Origin: Methylobrevis pamukkalensis | GTDB lineage: Bacteria; Pseudomonadota; Alphaproteobacteria; Rhizobiales; Pleomorphomonadaceae | Assembly (NCBI RefSeq): GCF_001720135.1 | Contig: NZ_MCRJ01000015.1 | Span: forward strand, 1 to 49,381 | Direction of reading: 5' to 3' | Length of the DNA: 49,381 bases | Shown here: positions 16,210 to 25,086 of the stretch, in pieces | Position numbering within the stretch: position 1 is the stretch's first letter | Layout: the number at the start of each line of letters is the position of its first letter | The notes under the pieces: model-generated | Told to the model about the DNA's origin: nothing | Databases searched by the model: none | The model's input: the letters and a program-made list of their open reading frames with translations, nothing else | Translations under genes and position numbers: made by a program

Positions 16210-17505
16210 GTGGCGGGTGAACAGAAGGGGCTCGCCGGCTGGCTGGTGCATCCGATGCGCGCGCGGGTCATCGGCGAGGTGCACGCCCGGCCGTTCCGGC
16301 TGATCGAGACGCCGCGCGTCGTGCTGCACTATGCCTTCATGACGCCGCCGGCGGCGGTGGCGGCCGACCGGGCGTTTCTTACCGAATTCTGCCGCGCCCA
16401 CGGCGAGCCGGGGCCGGACAGCGACGCCAGCCTGCACCAGATCCGGGTGGCCGGCGGCACGCTTCGCTGGGAGCGCCATTCCGAATTCACCACCTACACC
16501 TTCGATGCCCCGCCCGATCCGGGCGCCCGGCCCTTCGCCTCGCTCGGCCGCGATCCCTTCGGCCTCGGCTTCCGTCCGCCCGGCGAGATGCTGGTTGCGA
16601 CCCGGCTCGACCTCGTCGCCGAAAGCGCGGTGCCGGAGACGGCCGGCGGGCCGCTCGCCTTCTTCGAGGAGGTGTGGGTGTCGGCCTCGACGGTGGTCGA
16701 CGGCACGGCGCTGATCGTCACCGATTTCCGGGCCGATGGCGACGGGCGCACGCGCATCCTGATCGTCGATCGTGGCCTTCATGCCCGCCAGTCCGGCGCG
16801 CTGGTGCAGCGGCTGCTGGAGATCGAGACCTACCGCACCTTCGCGATGCTCGGCCTGCCGGAGGCCCAGCGGCTCGGTCCGCTGGTGGCCGACATCGAGC
16901 AGCGCCTCCTGGAGAACACCGAGGCGCTGCGCACCAGCCATGGCCTCAGCCGCAACCGCGAGCTTCTCGGCGAGCTGACCCGGCTGTCGGCGGAGCTGGA
17001 GGCGCTGGCGGCAGCCACCGCCTTCCGCTTCGGCGCCAGCCGCGCCTATGACGAGATCGTCCGGCTGCGGCTCGACGCGATCCGTGAGGAGACCTACGAG
17101 GGCTACTCCACCTGGGGCGCCTTTCTCACCCGCCGCACGGCCCCGGCGATGCGCACCCTGCGCGCCATCCAGGACCGGCAGGGCGACCTGGCGATCCGGC
17201 TCGGCCGCGCCGGCGACCTCCTGCGCACCCGCATCGATGTGGAACTGGAAGAGCAGAACCGCGACCTGCTCGATTCCATGAACCGCCGCGCGCGCCTGCA
17301 GCTGCGCCTGCAGCAGACGGTCGAGGGTCTCTCGGTCGCGGCGGTCAGCTATTACATCGTGGGGCTGGTCGGCTATCTCGCCAAGGGCGGCAAGCTGTTC
17401 CACCTCGAGGTGGACCCCGGCATCCTCACCGCCGCCGCCGTGCCGCTGGTCATCGCCTTCGTCTGGTGGACGGTCCGCCGCATCCGCAAGCATCACGACG
17501 AGTGA
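16210..17505 (+). CDS. DUF3422 family membrane-associated protein
   Basis: A 431-residue protein. The N-terminal soluble domain opens with HPMRARVIGEVHARPFRLIE and contains ESAVPETAGGP and an arginine-rich coiled-coil-like stretch. The C-terminal end has two hydrophobic helices (VAAVSYYIVGLVGYLAKG and a final AAAVPLVIAFVWWTVRRIR). This is the DUF3422 layout found in proteobacteria; its function is unknown. The GTG at 16210 is chosen because GAGGAGG stands five bases upstream; an in-frame TTG at 16090 and ATG at 16108 would add poorly conserved residues and cover the operator. Confidence 0.85.
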   Translation: MAGEQKGLAGWLVHPMRARVIGEVHARPFRLIETPRVVLHYAFMTPPAAVAADRAFLTEFCRAHGEPGPDSDASLHQIRVAGGTLRWERHSEFTTYTFDAPPDPGARPFASLGRDPFGLGFRPPGEMLVATRLDLVAESAVPETAGGPLAFFEEVWVSASTVVDGTALIVTDFRADGDGRTRILIVDRGLHARQSGALVQRLLEIETYRTFAMLGLPEAQRLGPLVADIEQRLLENTEALRTSHGLSRNRELLGELTRLSAELEALAAATAFRFGASRAYDEIVRLRLDAIREETYEGYSTWGAFLTRRTAPAMRTLRAIQDRQGDLAIRLGRAGDLLRTRIDVELEEQNRDLLDSMNRRARLQLRLQQTVEGLSVAAVSYYIVGLVGYLAKGGKLFHLEVDPGILTAAAVPLVIAFVWWTVRRIRKHHDE

Positions 17506-17535
17506 GGGCAGCGAGTAGGTAGGAGTGCGTCTCCA

Positions 17536-17664
17536 GTGTCATTCCCGGCGGCGGCGCGCAGCGCCGACGGGAAGGGAATCCAGAAGCTGGCCACTGAATT
17601 CCACGGCTGATTTCTGGATCCCCTTCCCAAGCCGAGCTGTCGCTCGACTTGCCGGGGATGACAC
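17536..17664. repeat. Family-C intergenic inverted repeat
   Basis: Ends GTGTCATTCCCGGC and GCCGGGGATGACAC pair with one mismatch. An inner pair, TCCAGAA (about 17579) with TTCTGGA (about 17612), makes a nested fold. It lies between the convergent DUF3422 and LysR genes. It resembles a widespread proteobacterial intergenic repeat with GTCATTCCCG ends. Confidence 0.75.
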
Positions 17665-17725
17665 CCTTAAAGCCAGTGAAGGTGACCAAGGACCATGACG
17701 GCTTGTTGCTCCCCCAATCCAACCC

Positions 17726-18661
17726 TCAAGCCGCGGCGATGCGCTTCGTCAGCACCGCGTCGAGGCCCTGGTCCCAGTAGGGCTGCGGACCGTAGAGGTT
17801 GGCGAGATAGTCGATGAACACCCGCACCTTGGCGGCAAGGAAGCGGCGGCTCGGATAGACCGCGTAGACGCCCACATGGCGCGAGGCGCGGTATTCCGGC
17901 AGCACGATCTTGAGCCGGCCGGCGGAAAGATCCGGCCCGATGTCCCAGGTGGAGCGCAGGGCGATGCCGACGCCGGCAAGGGTGAGTTCCCGGACCACTT
18001 CCGAGGAATTGGTCTGCACCGGCCCGCTGGCGCGCACGGCGACGGGGCCGCCCGGTCCTTCCAGCCGCCACGGATCCTGATGGGCGGCGGCAAGGCAGAT
18101 GTGGTCGGACAGGTCCTCGATCGACTTCGGCGTGCCGTGGGCTTCCAGATAGTCCGGCGAGGCGCACAGCACCCGGTGGGCCGGAGCAAGGCGACGGACG
18201 ACGAGGCTGGAATCGGCCAGTTCCGCGATGCGGATCGCCAGATCGTAGCCTTCGCCGACCACGTCGACGAAGTCGTCCGACAGCACCAGGTTGACGCCGA
18301 GATCCGGGTTGGCCTCGAGGAATTCGCCGAGATAGGGCGCGATGTGCATCCGGCCGAAGGAGGTGGGCGCCGAGACCTTGAGCGTGCCGCGCGCCAGTGC
18401 CGAGCGCCGCGAGACGAAGGCCTCTGCCTCCTCGATCGAGGCGAGGATCGCGACGATACGCTCGTAGAAGCCCTGGCCGGCTTCGGTCAGCGCGATCTGC
18501 CGCGTCGTGCGTTGCAGGAGGCGCGTGCCGAGGCGATCTTCCAGGCGGCGGATGCGTTTGGACACGACCGCCGGCGAAAGGGCCATTTCACGTCCCGCAG
18601 CCGACATGCTGCCGGCGGTGACGACACGCGCGAAGATTTCAAGGTCGGCGATATCAGGCAT
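17726..18661 (-). CDS. LysR-type transcriptional regulator (DmlR-like subgroup)
   Basis: A 311-residue LysR regulator. The N-terminal HTH is DLEIFARVVTAGSMSAAGRE, then LSPAVVSKRIRRLEDRLGTR, and the substrate-binding domain includes LKVSAPTSFGRMHIAPYLGE. The SPAVVSKRI helix is typical of the large DmlR/AaeR-like group. It is divergent from glcDEF with a 217-base shared promoter region, so it may control glycolate oxidase genes; this is inferred from position only. The end is near the family-C repeat. Confidence 0.85.
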   Translation of the reverse strand: MPDIADLEIFARVVTAGSMSAAGREMALSPAVVSKRIRRLEDRLGTRLLQRTTRQIALTEAGQGFYERIVAILASIEEAEAFVSRRSALARGTLKVSAPTSFGRMHIAPYLGEFLEANPDLGVNLVLSDDFVDVVGEGYDLAIRIAELADSSLVVRRLAPAHRVLCASPDYLEAHGTPKSIEDLSDHICLAAAHQDPWRLEGPGGPVAVRASGPVQTNSSEVVRELTLAGVGIALRSTWDIGPDLSAGRLKIVLPEYRASRHVGVYAVYPSRRFLAAKVRVFIDYLANLYGPQPYWDQGLDAVLTKRIAAA

Positions 18662-18878
18662 TTTTCGACCCGCGCATAAGTGGCAACTCTGTCATTCGCA
18701 TTCCGATGACATATAGTCCCCTGCGCAGGCATCCAGCCCCGGAAAGCTACGGATTCTCGGAATGCATCACTGGTACACATGATACCACGCTTTTTCCGTG
18801 GTGGAAAGAATTGTCGTCAAATCGTCGCAAATAGCAAGGTCGACGAAACGGGGCGTCGGACAAGGGGGAGGAAGTCGC

Positions 18879-20374
18879 ATGTCAGGGCCCAAGATGCCGG
18901 AGCCGGATCGGCAGATCATGCGCGACGCGCGTCGATCGCCGCGGCGCTGCGCCGTATCCTGCCGGGGGAGGGGGTTCTGGACGGCGACATCGCCCTGCGC
19001 CCCTACGAGAGCGACGGCCTGACCGCCTATCGCCAGCCGCCGCTGCTGGTCGTGCTGCCAGAGACGACCGCCGAGGTCGCGGCCATCCTCAAGTACTGCC
19101 ACGGTGAAGGCATCAAGGTCGTGCCGCGCGGGGCGGGCACGTCCCTGTCCGGCGGGGCGCTGCCGCTCGCCGACGGGGTGCTGATGTCGATGATGAAATT
19201 CAACCGCATCCTCGACGTGGATTTCCCCAATCGCTGCGCCGTGGTGCAGCCCGGGGTCACCAATCTCGGCATCACCAGGGCCGTCGAACACGCCGGCTTC
19301 TACTATGCCCCCGATCCCTCGTCCCAGATCGCCTGCTCGATCGGCGGCAATGTCGCGGAAAACTCCGGCGGCGTGCATTGCCTCAAATACGGCCTCACCA
19401 CCAACAACGTGCTCGGCCTGGAGATGGTGCTGATGACCGGCGAGGTGATCCGCCTCGGTGGCCGCCATCTCGACGCCGAGGGCTACGACCTGCTCGGCCT
19501 CGTGGTCGGCTCGGAGGGCCTGCTCGGCGTCGTCACCGAGGTCACCGTGCGCCTGCTGCGCAGCCCCGAGACGGCCCGCGCGCTGCTGGTGGGCTTTGCT
19601 TCCTCGGAAGAAGCCGGGCAGACCGTGGCCGATGTGGTGGCCGCCGGCATCATTCCGGGCGGCATGGAGATGATGGACCGGCCGGCAATCGCCGCCGCCG
19701 AGGACTTCGTCCACGTCGGCTATCCGCGCGACGCGGAGGCGCTGCTGATCGTCGAACTCGACGGTCCGCCGGTGGAGGTCGATCACCTGATCGGCGAGGT
19801 CGAGGCGATCGCCCTGCGCAACGGCGCCACCTCGCTCAAGATTTCCGGGTCGGACGCCGAACGCATGGCCTTCTGGGCCGGCCGCAAGGCGGCCTTCCCC
19901 GCCGTGGGGCGGATCTCGCCGGACTACTACTGCATGGACGGCACGATCCCGCGCAAGGCGCTGCCGCAGGTGCTCGCCGGCATGCGCGAATTGTCGGTGA
20001 AATATGGTCTTTCCTGCGCCAACGTCTTCCACGCGGGCGACGGCAACCTGCATCCGCTGATCCTCTATGATGCCAACAAGCCCGGCGAATTGCAGGCGGC
20101 GGAGGATTTCGGCTCCGACATCCTGCGCCTCTGCGTCAAGGTCGGCGGCGTGCTCACCGGCGAACACGGCGTGGGGGTGGAGAAGCGCGACCTGATGCAC
20201 GAGATGTTCGACGACGTGGACCTTGCCCACCAGATGCGGGTGAAATGCGCCTTCGACGACGGCCACCTGCTCAACCCCGGCAAGGTCTTCCCCCAGCTCC
20301 GCCGCTGCGCCGAACTCGGCCGCATGCACATCCACCGCGGCAACCTGCCGTTTCCGGAACTGCCGAGGTTTTGA
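18879..20374 (+). CDS. glcD: Glycolate oxidase subunit GlcD, FAD-linked (apparent frameshift near the start)
   Basis: The FAD-binding subunit of glycolate oxidase, which feeds electrons from glycolate or D-lactate into the membrane chain. The FAD motif is PRGAGTSLSGGALPLADGV; IACSIGGNVAENSGGVHCLK follows, and the C-terminal domain has GDGNLHPLI and TGEHGVGVEKRDLM. The body frame lacks a start. The ATG at 18879, with GGAGGA at 18867-18872, is one frame off and reads MSGPKMPEPDRQIM. One missing base between about 18920 and 18932 explains this and gives 498 residues, matching GlcD. GlcE and GlcF follow. Confidence 0.92.
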
Positions 20375-20415
20375 GGATGGGTTCCTGGACCGGTTTCTTC
20401 CTGTGGGTGGGGCTT

Positions 20416-20573
20416 CCCCCTCTCCCTGTCCCTCCCCCTCCAGGGGGGAGGGGACGATCGGCGTCCTGTCCGTCGTCTCCAAGGCGTTGCGCCGAGACGA
20501 GACGGGGAGAGACGAAAGCCGTGGCGTCCTGCGTCCCCTCCCCCCTCGAGGGGGAGGGACAGGGAGAGGGGGG
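20416..20573. repeat. Family-A intergenic repeat, copy 3
   Basis: The same doublet as at 11406: left arm 20416-20456 and right arm 20532-20573 are reverse complements and each folds on itself. The spacer contains GTTGCGCCGAGACGAGA, related to the spacer motif of copy 2 in reverse complement. It separates glcD from glcE by 262 bases inside an otherwise tight operon. Confidence 0.85.
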
Positions 20574-20636
20574 CGGCGCCTCCCGCGCTCACCGCGCCCT
20601 TGCAGGCCACCGCTTCGCCCCCCACGGAGCCACCCC

Positions 20637-21860
20637 ATGACCGCCCTTCGCCCGACCGATGAAGCCGGCGTCCTCGCCGCCGTCGCGGACGCCGTTGCCA
20701 CCGGCACGAGCCTCGAAATCCTCGGCGCCGGGTCGAAGCGCGGGCTCGGCCGGCCGGTGGCGGCGGGCCGCACGCTCGATCTCACCGGCCTCTCCGGCGT
20801 CACCTTCTACGAGCCGGAAGAACTGGTCATCGCCGTCCGCCCCGGAACCCCGCTGGCCGAGGTGGGGCACCTGCTCGCCTCGCGCGGCCAGGCGCTTGCC
20901 TTCGAGCCGCCGGATCTCGGACCGCTCTACGGCGCGCCCGCCGACGTCGGTACCATCGGCGGGATGATCGCCGCCAATCTCTCGGGTCCGCGCCGGATCA
21001 AGGCCGGCGCCGCCCGCGACCACATGCTCGGCATTCGCGCGGTCTCCGGGCGCGGCGAGATTTTCAAGTCGGGCGGGCGGGTGGTGAAGAATGTCACCGG
21101 CTACGACATGTCGAAGGGGCTGACCGGCTCCTTCGGCACGCTCGCCGTCTTCACCGAACTGACGCTCAAGGTGCTGCCCGCGCCGCAGACGGCGACGACG
21201 CTGATGTGGACGGGCCTTGCCGATGACGCGGCCGTCGCCGTGCTGTCGCGGGCGCTCGGCTCGCCCGCAGACGTCTCCGGCGCCGCGCATCTGCCCGCGT
21301 CCGTTGCTGCGGACTTCGGCTTTTCCGGCCCGGCAACCCTGCTGCGTCTGGAAGGCATCGCGCCCTCGGTCGCCGACCGGGCGGCCCGTCTCGCCGCGCT
21401 TCTGGCCGATGCCGGCCCGGCCGAGGCGATGGGGGGCGAGCCCGGCCTCGATCTGTGGCGCGCGATCCGCGACGTCGCGCCCTTCGCGGCAACGCCGGGA
21501 ACGGTCGTCTGGAAGATTTCCGTCGCCCCGACGGCCGGGCCGAAGGTGGTGGCGCGGCTGCCGGCGGCGCTGCCGAGCACGGCCGGCAGCCGCCATTTCT
21601 ACGACTGGGGCGGCGGCCTCGTCTGGCTCGCTCTGGACCCGACCTCCGCCGATGATGCCGGCGCCGCGGCAATCCGCGCGGCGATCGCGGCGGAAGGCGG
21701 CGGCCACGCGACGCTGGTGCGTGCGCCCGCCGAGCTTCGCGCCCGCATCCCGGTGTTCGAGCCGCAGCCCGGCCCGCTGGCCGCGCTCACCGCGCGGCTG
21801 AGAGCACAGTTCGATCCGCTCGGGATTCTCAATCCCGGGCGCATGGTGGCGAAGGACTGA
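20637..21860 (+). CDS. glcE: Glycolate oxidase subunit GlcE
   Basis: A 407-residue FAD-binding subunit. The motifs ILGAGSKRGLGRP, VRPGTPLAEVGHLL, GTIGGMIAANLSGPRRI and VKNVTGYDMSKGLTGSFG are GlcE signatures. The C-terminus ends in FDPLGILNPGRM, the usual substrate-side closing motif. It cannot act alone; it forms the glycolate oxidase with GlcD and GlcF. The start at 20637 lies beyond the repeat; the gene ends three bases before glcF. Confidence 0.93.
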   Translation: MTALRPTDEAGVLAAVADAVATGTSLEILGAGSKRGLGRPVAAGRTLDLTGLSGVTFYEPEELVIAVRPGTPLAEVGHLLASRGQALAFEPPDLGPLYGAPADVGTIGGMIAANLSGPRRIKAGAARDHMLGIRAVSGRGEIFKSGGRVVKNVTGYDMSKGLTGSFGTLAVFTELTLKVLPAPQTATTLMWTGLADDAAVAVLSRALGSPADVSGAAHLPASVAADFGFSGPATLLRLEGIAPSVADRAARLAALLADAGPAEAMGGEPGLDLWRAIRDVAPFAATPGTVVWKISVAPTAGPKVVARLPAALPSTAGSRHFYDWGGGLVWLALDPTSADDAGAAAIRAAIAAEGGGHATLVRAPAELRARIPVFEPQPGPLAALTARLRAQFDPLGILNPGRMVAKD

Positions 21861-21863
21861 CCG

Positions 21864-23210
21864 ATGCAGACCCATTTCTCCCTCGCCCAGCTGGCCGATC
21901 CGGACGTCGCGGCCTCCGAGAAGATCCTGCGGACCTGCGTCCACTGCGGCTTCTGCACGGCGACCTGTCCGACCTTCGTGCTGCTCGGCGACGAGCTCGA
22001 CAGCCCGCGCGGCCGCATCTACCTCGTCAAGGAGATGCTGGAGAACGACCGGCCGGCCGACGCCGAGACCGTCAAGCATCTCGACCGCTGTCTCTCGTGT
22101 CTCTCCTGCATGACCACCTGCCCATCAGGTGTAGACTACATGCATCTGGTGGACCATGCGCGCGCCCACACCGAGCGGACCTATCGCCGACCGATGGCTG
22201 ACCGGCTGCTGCGCGCGCTGCTGGCTTTCGTGCTGCCGCATCCCGGCCGGTTCCGGCTGGCGCTCGCCGGCGCGCGGCTCGCCCGGCCGTTCAGTGGCCT
22301 GTTTGCAAGGCTCGGTGCCCCCGGCCGGCGGTTGGCGGCGATGCTCGCATTGGCTCCGTCCGCCCTGCCGGACAAGGCGGTGCATCGGCCCGGTGACGTG
22401 ATCCCGGCGGAAGGCGATCGCCGCCGCCGCGTTGCGCTCCTCTCCGGCTGCGCGCAGTCGGTGCTCGATCCGGGCATCAACGCCGCCACGATCCGGTTGC
22501 TGACCCGGGCCGGCGTCGAGGTGGTGCTGCCGAAGGGGGAGGGCTGCTGCGGCGCGCTCGTCCATCACATGGGACGCGAGACGGAGGCGCAGGACGCGGC
22601 ACGGCGCAATATCGACGCCTGGATGGGCGAGATCGAGCACGACGGGCTGGACGCGATCGTCATCACCGCATCCGGCTGCGGCACGACGATCAAGGACTAT
22701 GGCCACATGCTCGCGCGCGATCCCGACTATGCCGCGACGGCCGAGCGCGTCTCGGACCTCGCGAAGGATCTGACCGAGGTGCTCACCATCCTCGACCTGC
22801 CGCCGCAGCCGGGCCCGGGCCGGGTGGCCGGCATGGCGGGCGGACGGCCGATCCGGGTCGCCTATCACTCGGCCTGCTCGATGCAGCACGGCCAGCGCAT
22901 CCGCGAGACGCCGAAACAGCTTCTGCGCGCCGCCGGCTTCGAGGTCGTCGATGTGCCCGAGGGCCACCTCTGCTGCGGCTCGGCCGGAACCTACAACATT
23001 CTCCAGCCGGAGATCGCCGGGCGGCTGCGCGACCGCAAGGTCGCCAACATCGCGAAGGTGGCGCCCGACGTGATCGCCGCCGGCAACATCGGCTGCATGA
23101 CCCAGATCGCCACCGGCACGTCGATTCCGATCGTCCACACTGCCGAGCTGCTCGACTGGGCGCACGGGGGACAGACGCCCGCCGCCCTGCGTGGACTGCA
23201 TCTGGCCTGA
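21864..23210 (+). CDS. glcF: Glycolate oxidase iron-sulfur subunit GlcF
   Basis: A 448-residue electron-transfer subunit. Two 4Fe-4S motifs are visible: CVHCGFCTATCP (25-36) and CLSCLSCMTTCPSGVDY (about 76-92). Two CCG domains are GCCGALVHHMGRE and CCGSAGTYNILQPEIAGRL. It passes electrons from the flavin subunits to the quinone pool at the membrane. It is the third gene of glcDEF, with a three-base gap from glcE. Confidence 0.94.
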   Translation: MQTHFSLAQLADPDVAASEKILRTCVHCGFCTATCPTFVLLGDELDSPRGRIYLVKEMLENDRPADAETVKHLDRCLSCLSCMTTCPSGVDYMHLVDHARAHTERTYRRPMADRLLRALLAFVLPHPGRFRLALAGARLARPFSGLFARLGAPGRRLAAMLALAPSALPDKAVHRPGDVIPAEGDRRRRVALLSGCAQSVLDPGINAATIRLLTRAGVEVVLPKGEGCCGALVHHMGRETEAQDAARRNIDAWMGEIEHDGLDAIVITASGCGTTIKDYGHMLARDPDYAATAERVSDLAKDLTEVLTILDLPPQPGPGRVAGMAGGRPIRVAYHSACSMQHGQRIRETPKQLLRAAGFEVVDVPEGHLCCGSAGTYNILQPEIAGRLRDRKVANIAKVAPDVIAAGNIGCMTQIATGTSIPIVHTAELLDWAHGGQTPAALRGLHLA

Positions 23211-23242
23211 CGATCGTGGATCGGTCCGATTCGAGCGGATGT

Positions 23243-23259
23243 GTTGACGGATCGTCAAC
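23243..23259. promoter_or_regulatory. Perfect 17-bp palindrome, candidate operator
   Basis: GTTGACG-GAT-CGTCAAC, two perfect 7-bp arms, 33 bases after glcF and 70 bases before the FlgC-like gene. There is no T tract, so it is unlikely to be a terminator. TTGAC inside it could double as a -35 element. The bound protein is unknown. Confidence 0.4.
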
Positions 23260-23328
23260 GCCGGAACGCCAGAGTGACCGGGCGTTTCCGCCGGCCGATG
23301 GGGCCGGGACGCAAGGACAGGCAGGACC

Positions 23329-23628
23329 ATGATCGGCGCCATGCGCACATCCCTTGCAGGCATGACCGCCGCGTCGAGCCGCTTCGAGGCCTCGGCCGGC
23401 CGGGTCGCGGCCGCCGGCGTGTCCGGTCCGATGCCGGCAGGCACGGACGCGCCGACCGCGCCGGGCGCGCTCCAGCCGGCGCCCTCCGGCGGGGTGGCCA
23501 TGCCCGAGGTCAGCTTTGCGGCGGAGGCGGTCGAGCAGATGACCGCGAAGGCCGCCTACCAGGCCTCTGTCGCCACCTTCCGCGCCGCGAACGAGATGAC
23601 AAGGGACGTGCTCGATCTCCTCGCCTGA
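23329..23628 (+). CDS. Short FlgC-like flagellar rod-family protein
   Basis: A 99-residue protein. The N-terminal helix MRTSLAGMTAASSRFEASAG and the C-terminal helix AVEQMTAKAAYQASVATFRA followed by NEMTRDVLDLLA resemble the two conserved ends of flagellar axial proteins such as FlgC. The usual N-terminal NN-x-ANA-x-T-x-G motif and the central domain are absent. Isolated short copies like this occur in Hyphomicrobiales away from flagellar operons; the function is not established. An internal ATG at 23341 is an alternative start. Confidence 0.65.
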   Translation: MIGAMRTSLAGMTAASSRFEASAGRVAAAGVSGPMPAGTDAPTAPGALQPAPSGGVAMPEVSFAAEAVEQMTAKAAYQASVATFRAANEMTRDVLDLLA

Positions 23629-23920
23629 CGGGCTGGCAACCCCGGATTCCCGGCGCGCCGTCTCGTGCGAAGGCTGGCGATGCAGTGTTGCGATCGATTC
23701 TCCGCTCGACATTTGCCGGCCACTTTTCCACACTACAACCCTGCTGCATTGCGGCGACAAGCCGGCGACGCAGGTCCCTCAGGCCGGCGGACGACGGCGA
23801 GGAATTTCGACGTGCATGGTTCGGGCACAGGCCCGCGCCAGACTCGTGGTCGGTTGGCGGCTGTCGAGGGCATGGAGAAGACACCGCGATGGCGGGCTCT
23901 GTTCAGATTGGTTGCGTAAA

Positions 23921-24292
23921 ATGTCTTTGATCAAACGGATTTCCATTTTTCTTGCCAGACCGCTCGTGGTGACTGCGCTCGGTCTCGCCCTGTCGATTGG
24001 CTTTCCGTCGGTCGGCTCCCACACGGCCTCAGCCGCCACGCCGAGTTTCGATTGCGAGGGCGCGCGCGGCGACATCGAGAAGCTCATCTGCGCCGACGAC
24101 GAACTCGCCGAACTGGATGTGACGCTGGCGCGCGACCTTGCCGCCGCCCTCGCACGGGCGCCGGCCAACGAGGTGTCGGCGCTGAAGACCCGCGAGCGCG
24201 ACTGGCGCAAGACGCGCAACAACTGCGCCCGCGCGCCCGATCCGCGCCAGTGCACGCTGGACGCCTATCGCAAGATGCTCGGCCAGCTCTGA
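23921..24292 (+). CDS. Secreted LprI/DUF1311-like protein
   Basis: A 123-residue protein with an N-terminal signal peptide (about residues 1-40, VVTALGLALSIGFPSVGS, then an ASAA cleavage region; no lipobox Cys). The mature part has the DUF1311 pattern: SFDCEGARGDIEKLICADDE, AELDVTLARDL, then RERDWRKTRNNC and CTLDAYRKML. Four cysteines could form two disulfides. Family members include the lysozyme inhibitor LprI, so a periplasmic role is likely, but inhibition itself is not shown. An intrinsic terminator follows. Confidence 0.85.
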   Translation: MSLIKRISIFLARPLVVTALGLALSIGFPSVGSHTASAATPSFDCEGARGDIEKLICADDELAELDVTLARDLAAALARAPANEVSALKTRERDWRKTRNNCARAPDPRQCTLDAYRKMLGQL

Positions 24293-24305
24293 GATCCGGA
24301 CAACG

Positions 24306-24331
24306 AAAAAGGGGCCAAAAGGCCCCTTTTT
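24306..24331. terminator. Bidirectional Rho-independent terminator
   Basis: AAAAA-GGGGCC-AAAA-GGCCCC-TTTTT. The stem is flanked by A and T tracts, so it can end both the LprI-like gene (plus) and the L,D-transpeptidase gene (minus), which converge here. Confidence 0.92.
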
Positions 24332-24355
24332 GATGGCGAGGTCGGACCTGCGCGA

Positions 24356-25086
24356 TCAGCGCAGCACGACCACCCGGGCGCCGACGGGCACGCGGTTGTA
24401 GAGGTCGGTCACGTCCTCGTTGCGCATGCGGATGCAGCCGGACGAGACCGCCTGGCCGATCGTCCACGGCTGCGACGTGCCATGGATGCGGTAGAGCGTG
24501 GAGCCGAGGTAGAGCGCGCGGGCGCCGAGCGGGTTCTGCGGGCCGCCGGGCATGTAGGACGGCAGCTCCGGCTGGCGCTTGCGCATCTCCGGCGGCGGCG
24601 TCCAGCCCGGCCATTCTGCCTTGCGGGTGACGCGGTGGCTGCCGGCCCAGGTGAAGCCGGGGCGGCCGACGCCGACGCCGTAGCGACGCGCGCGGTTGTT
24701 CTCCTCCACCAGCATCAGATGCCGGCTTTCGGTGTCGATCACGATCGTGCCCGGCGCGAACGGGCCTTCGTAGTCGACCACGGTCGGCAGGAATTCGGCG
24801 GAGATCTGGTGGGCCGGTCGCAGGGCGGCGGGATGGGCGGTGGCCGGCGGCGCATAGGACAGCGTCGGCTCGGGACGCGCCGGATCGGGCAGGCGCGTGG
24901 CGCCGGCATGGGCCTTCGGCGCGGCATAGATCGGCGTGTTGCCGGGCCGCAGCTGCATCACCCACGGGTCGGTGAGATCCGGGCTGAGGACGATCGGCGG
25001 CGGCGTTGCGTGGCGGGCGCGGCGGCAAGGGCCGGGCCGGCAAGAACGGCGCCGGCCACGGCGGCGAGAAGCAGGACATGTTTCAT
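24356..25086 (-). CDS. L,D-transpeptidase (YkuD domain), apparent frameshift after the signal peptide
   Basis: The YkuD catalytic domain spans roughly the second half, with IHGTSQPWTIGQAVSSGCIR containing the H-x-x-G and S-x-GC-x-R catalytic motif. It cross-links or attaches proteins to peptidoglycan in the periplasm. The domain frame has no usable start. The ATG at 25086 reads MKHVLLLAAVAGAVLAGPAL, a good signal peptide, but one frame off. One missing base near 25005-25015 joins it to TPPPIVLSPDLTDPWVMQL, giving 243 residues. It is downstream of the DUF2927 gene on the same strand. Confidence 0.85.

Noticed and set aside
18771-18787. TGGTA-CACATGA-TACCA as a GntR/FCD operator for glcDEF
   Set aside because: The half-site spacing does not fit FadR-type sites and the divergent regulator is LysR; a short 5-bp dyad can arise by chance.
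18767-20803. 678-codon minus-strand open frame over glcD
   Set aside because: Antisense shadow; the plus strand carries unmistakable GlcD and GlcE motifs.
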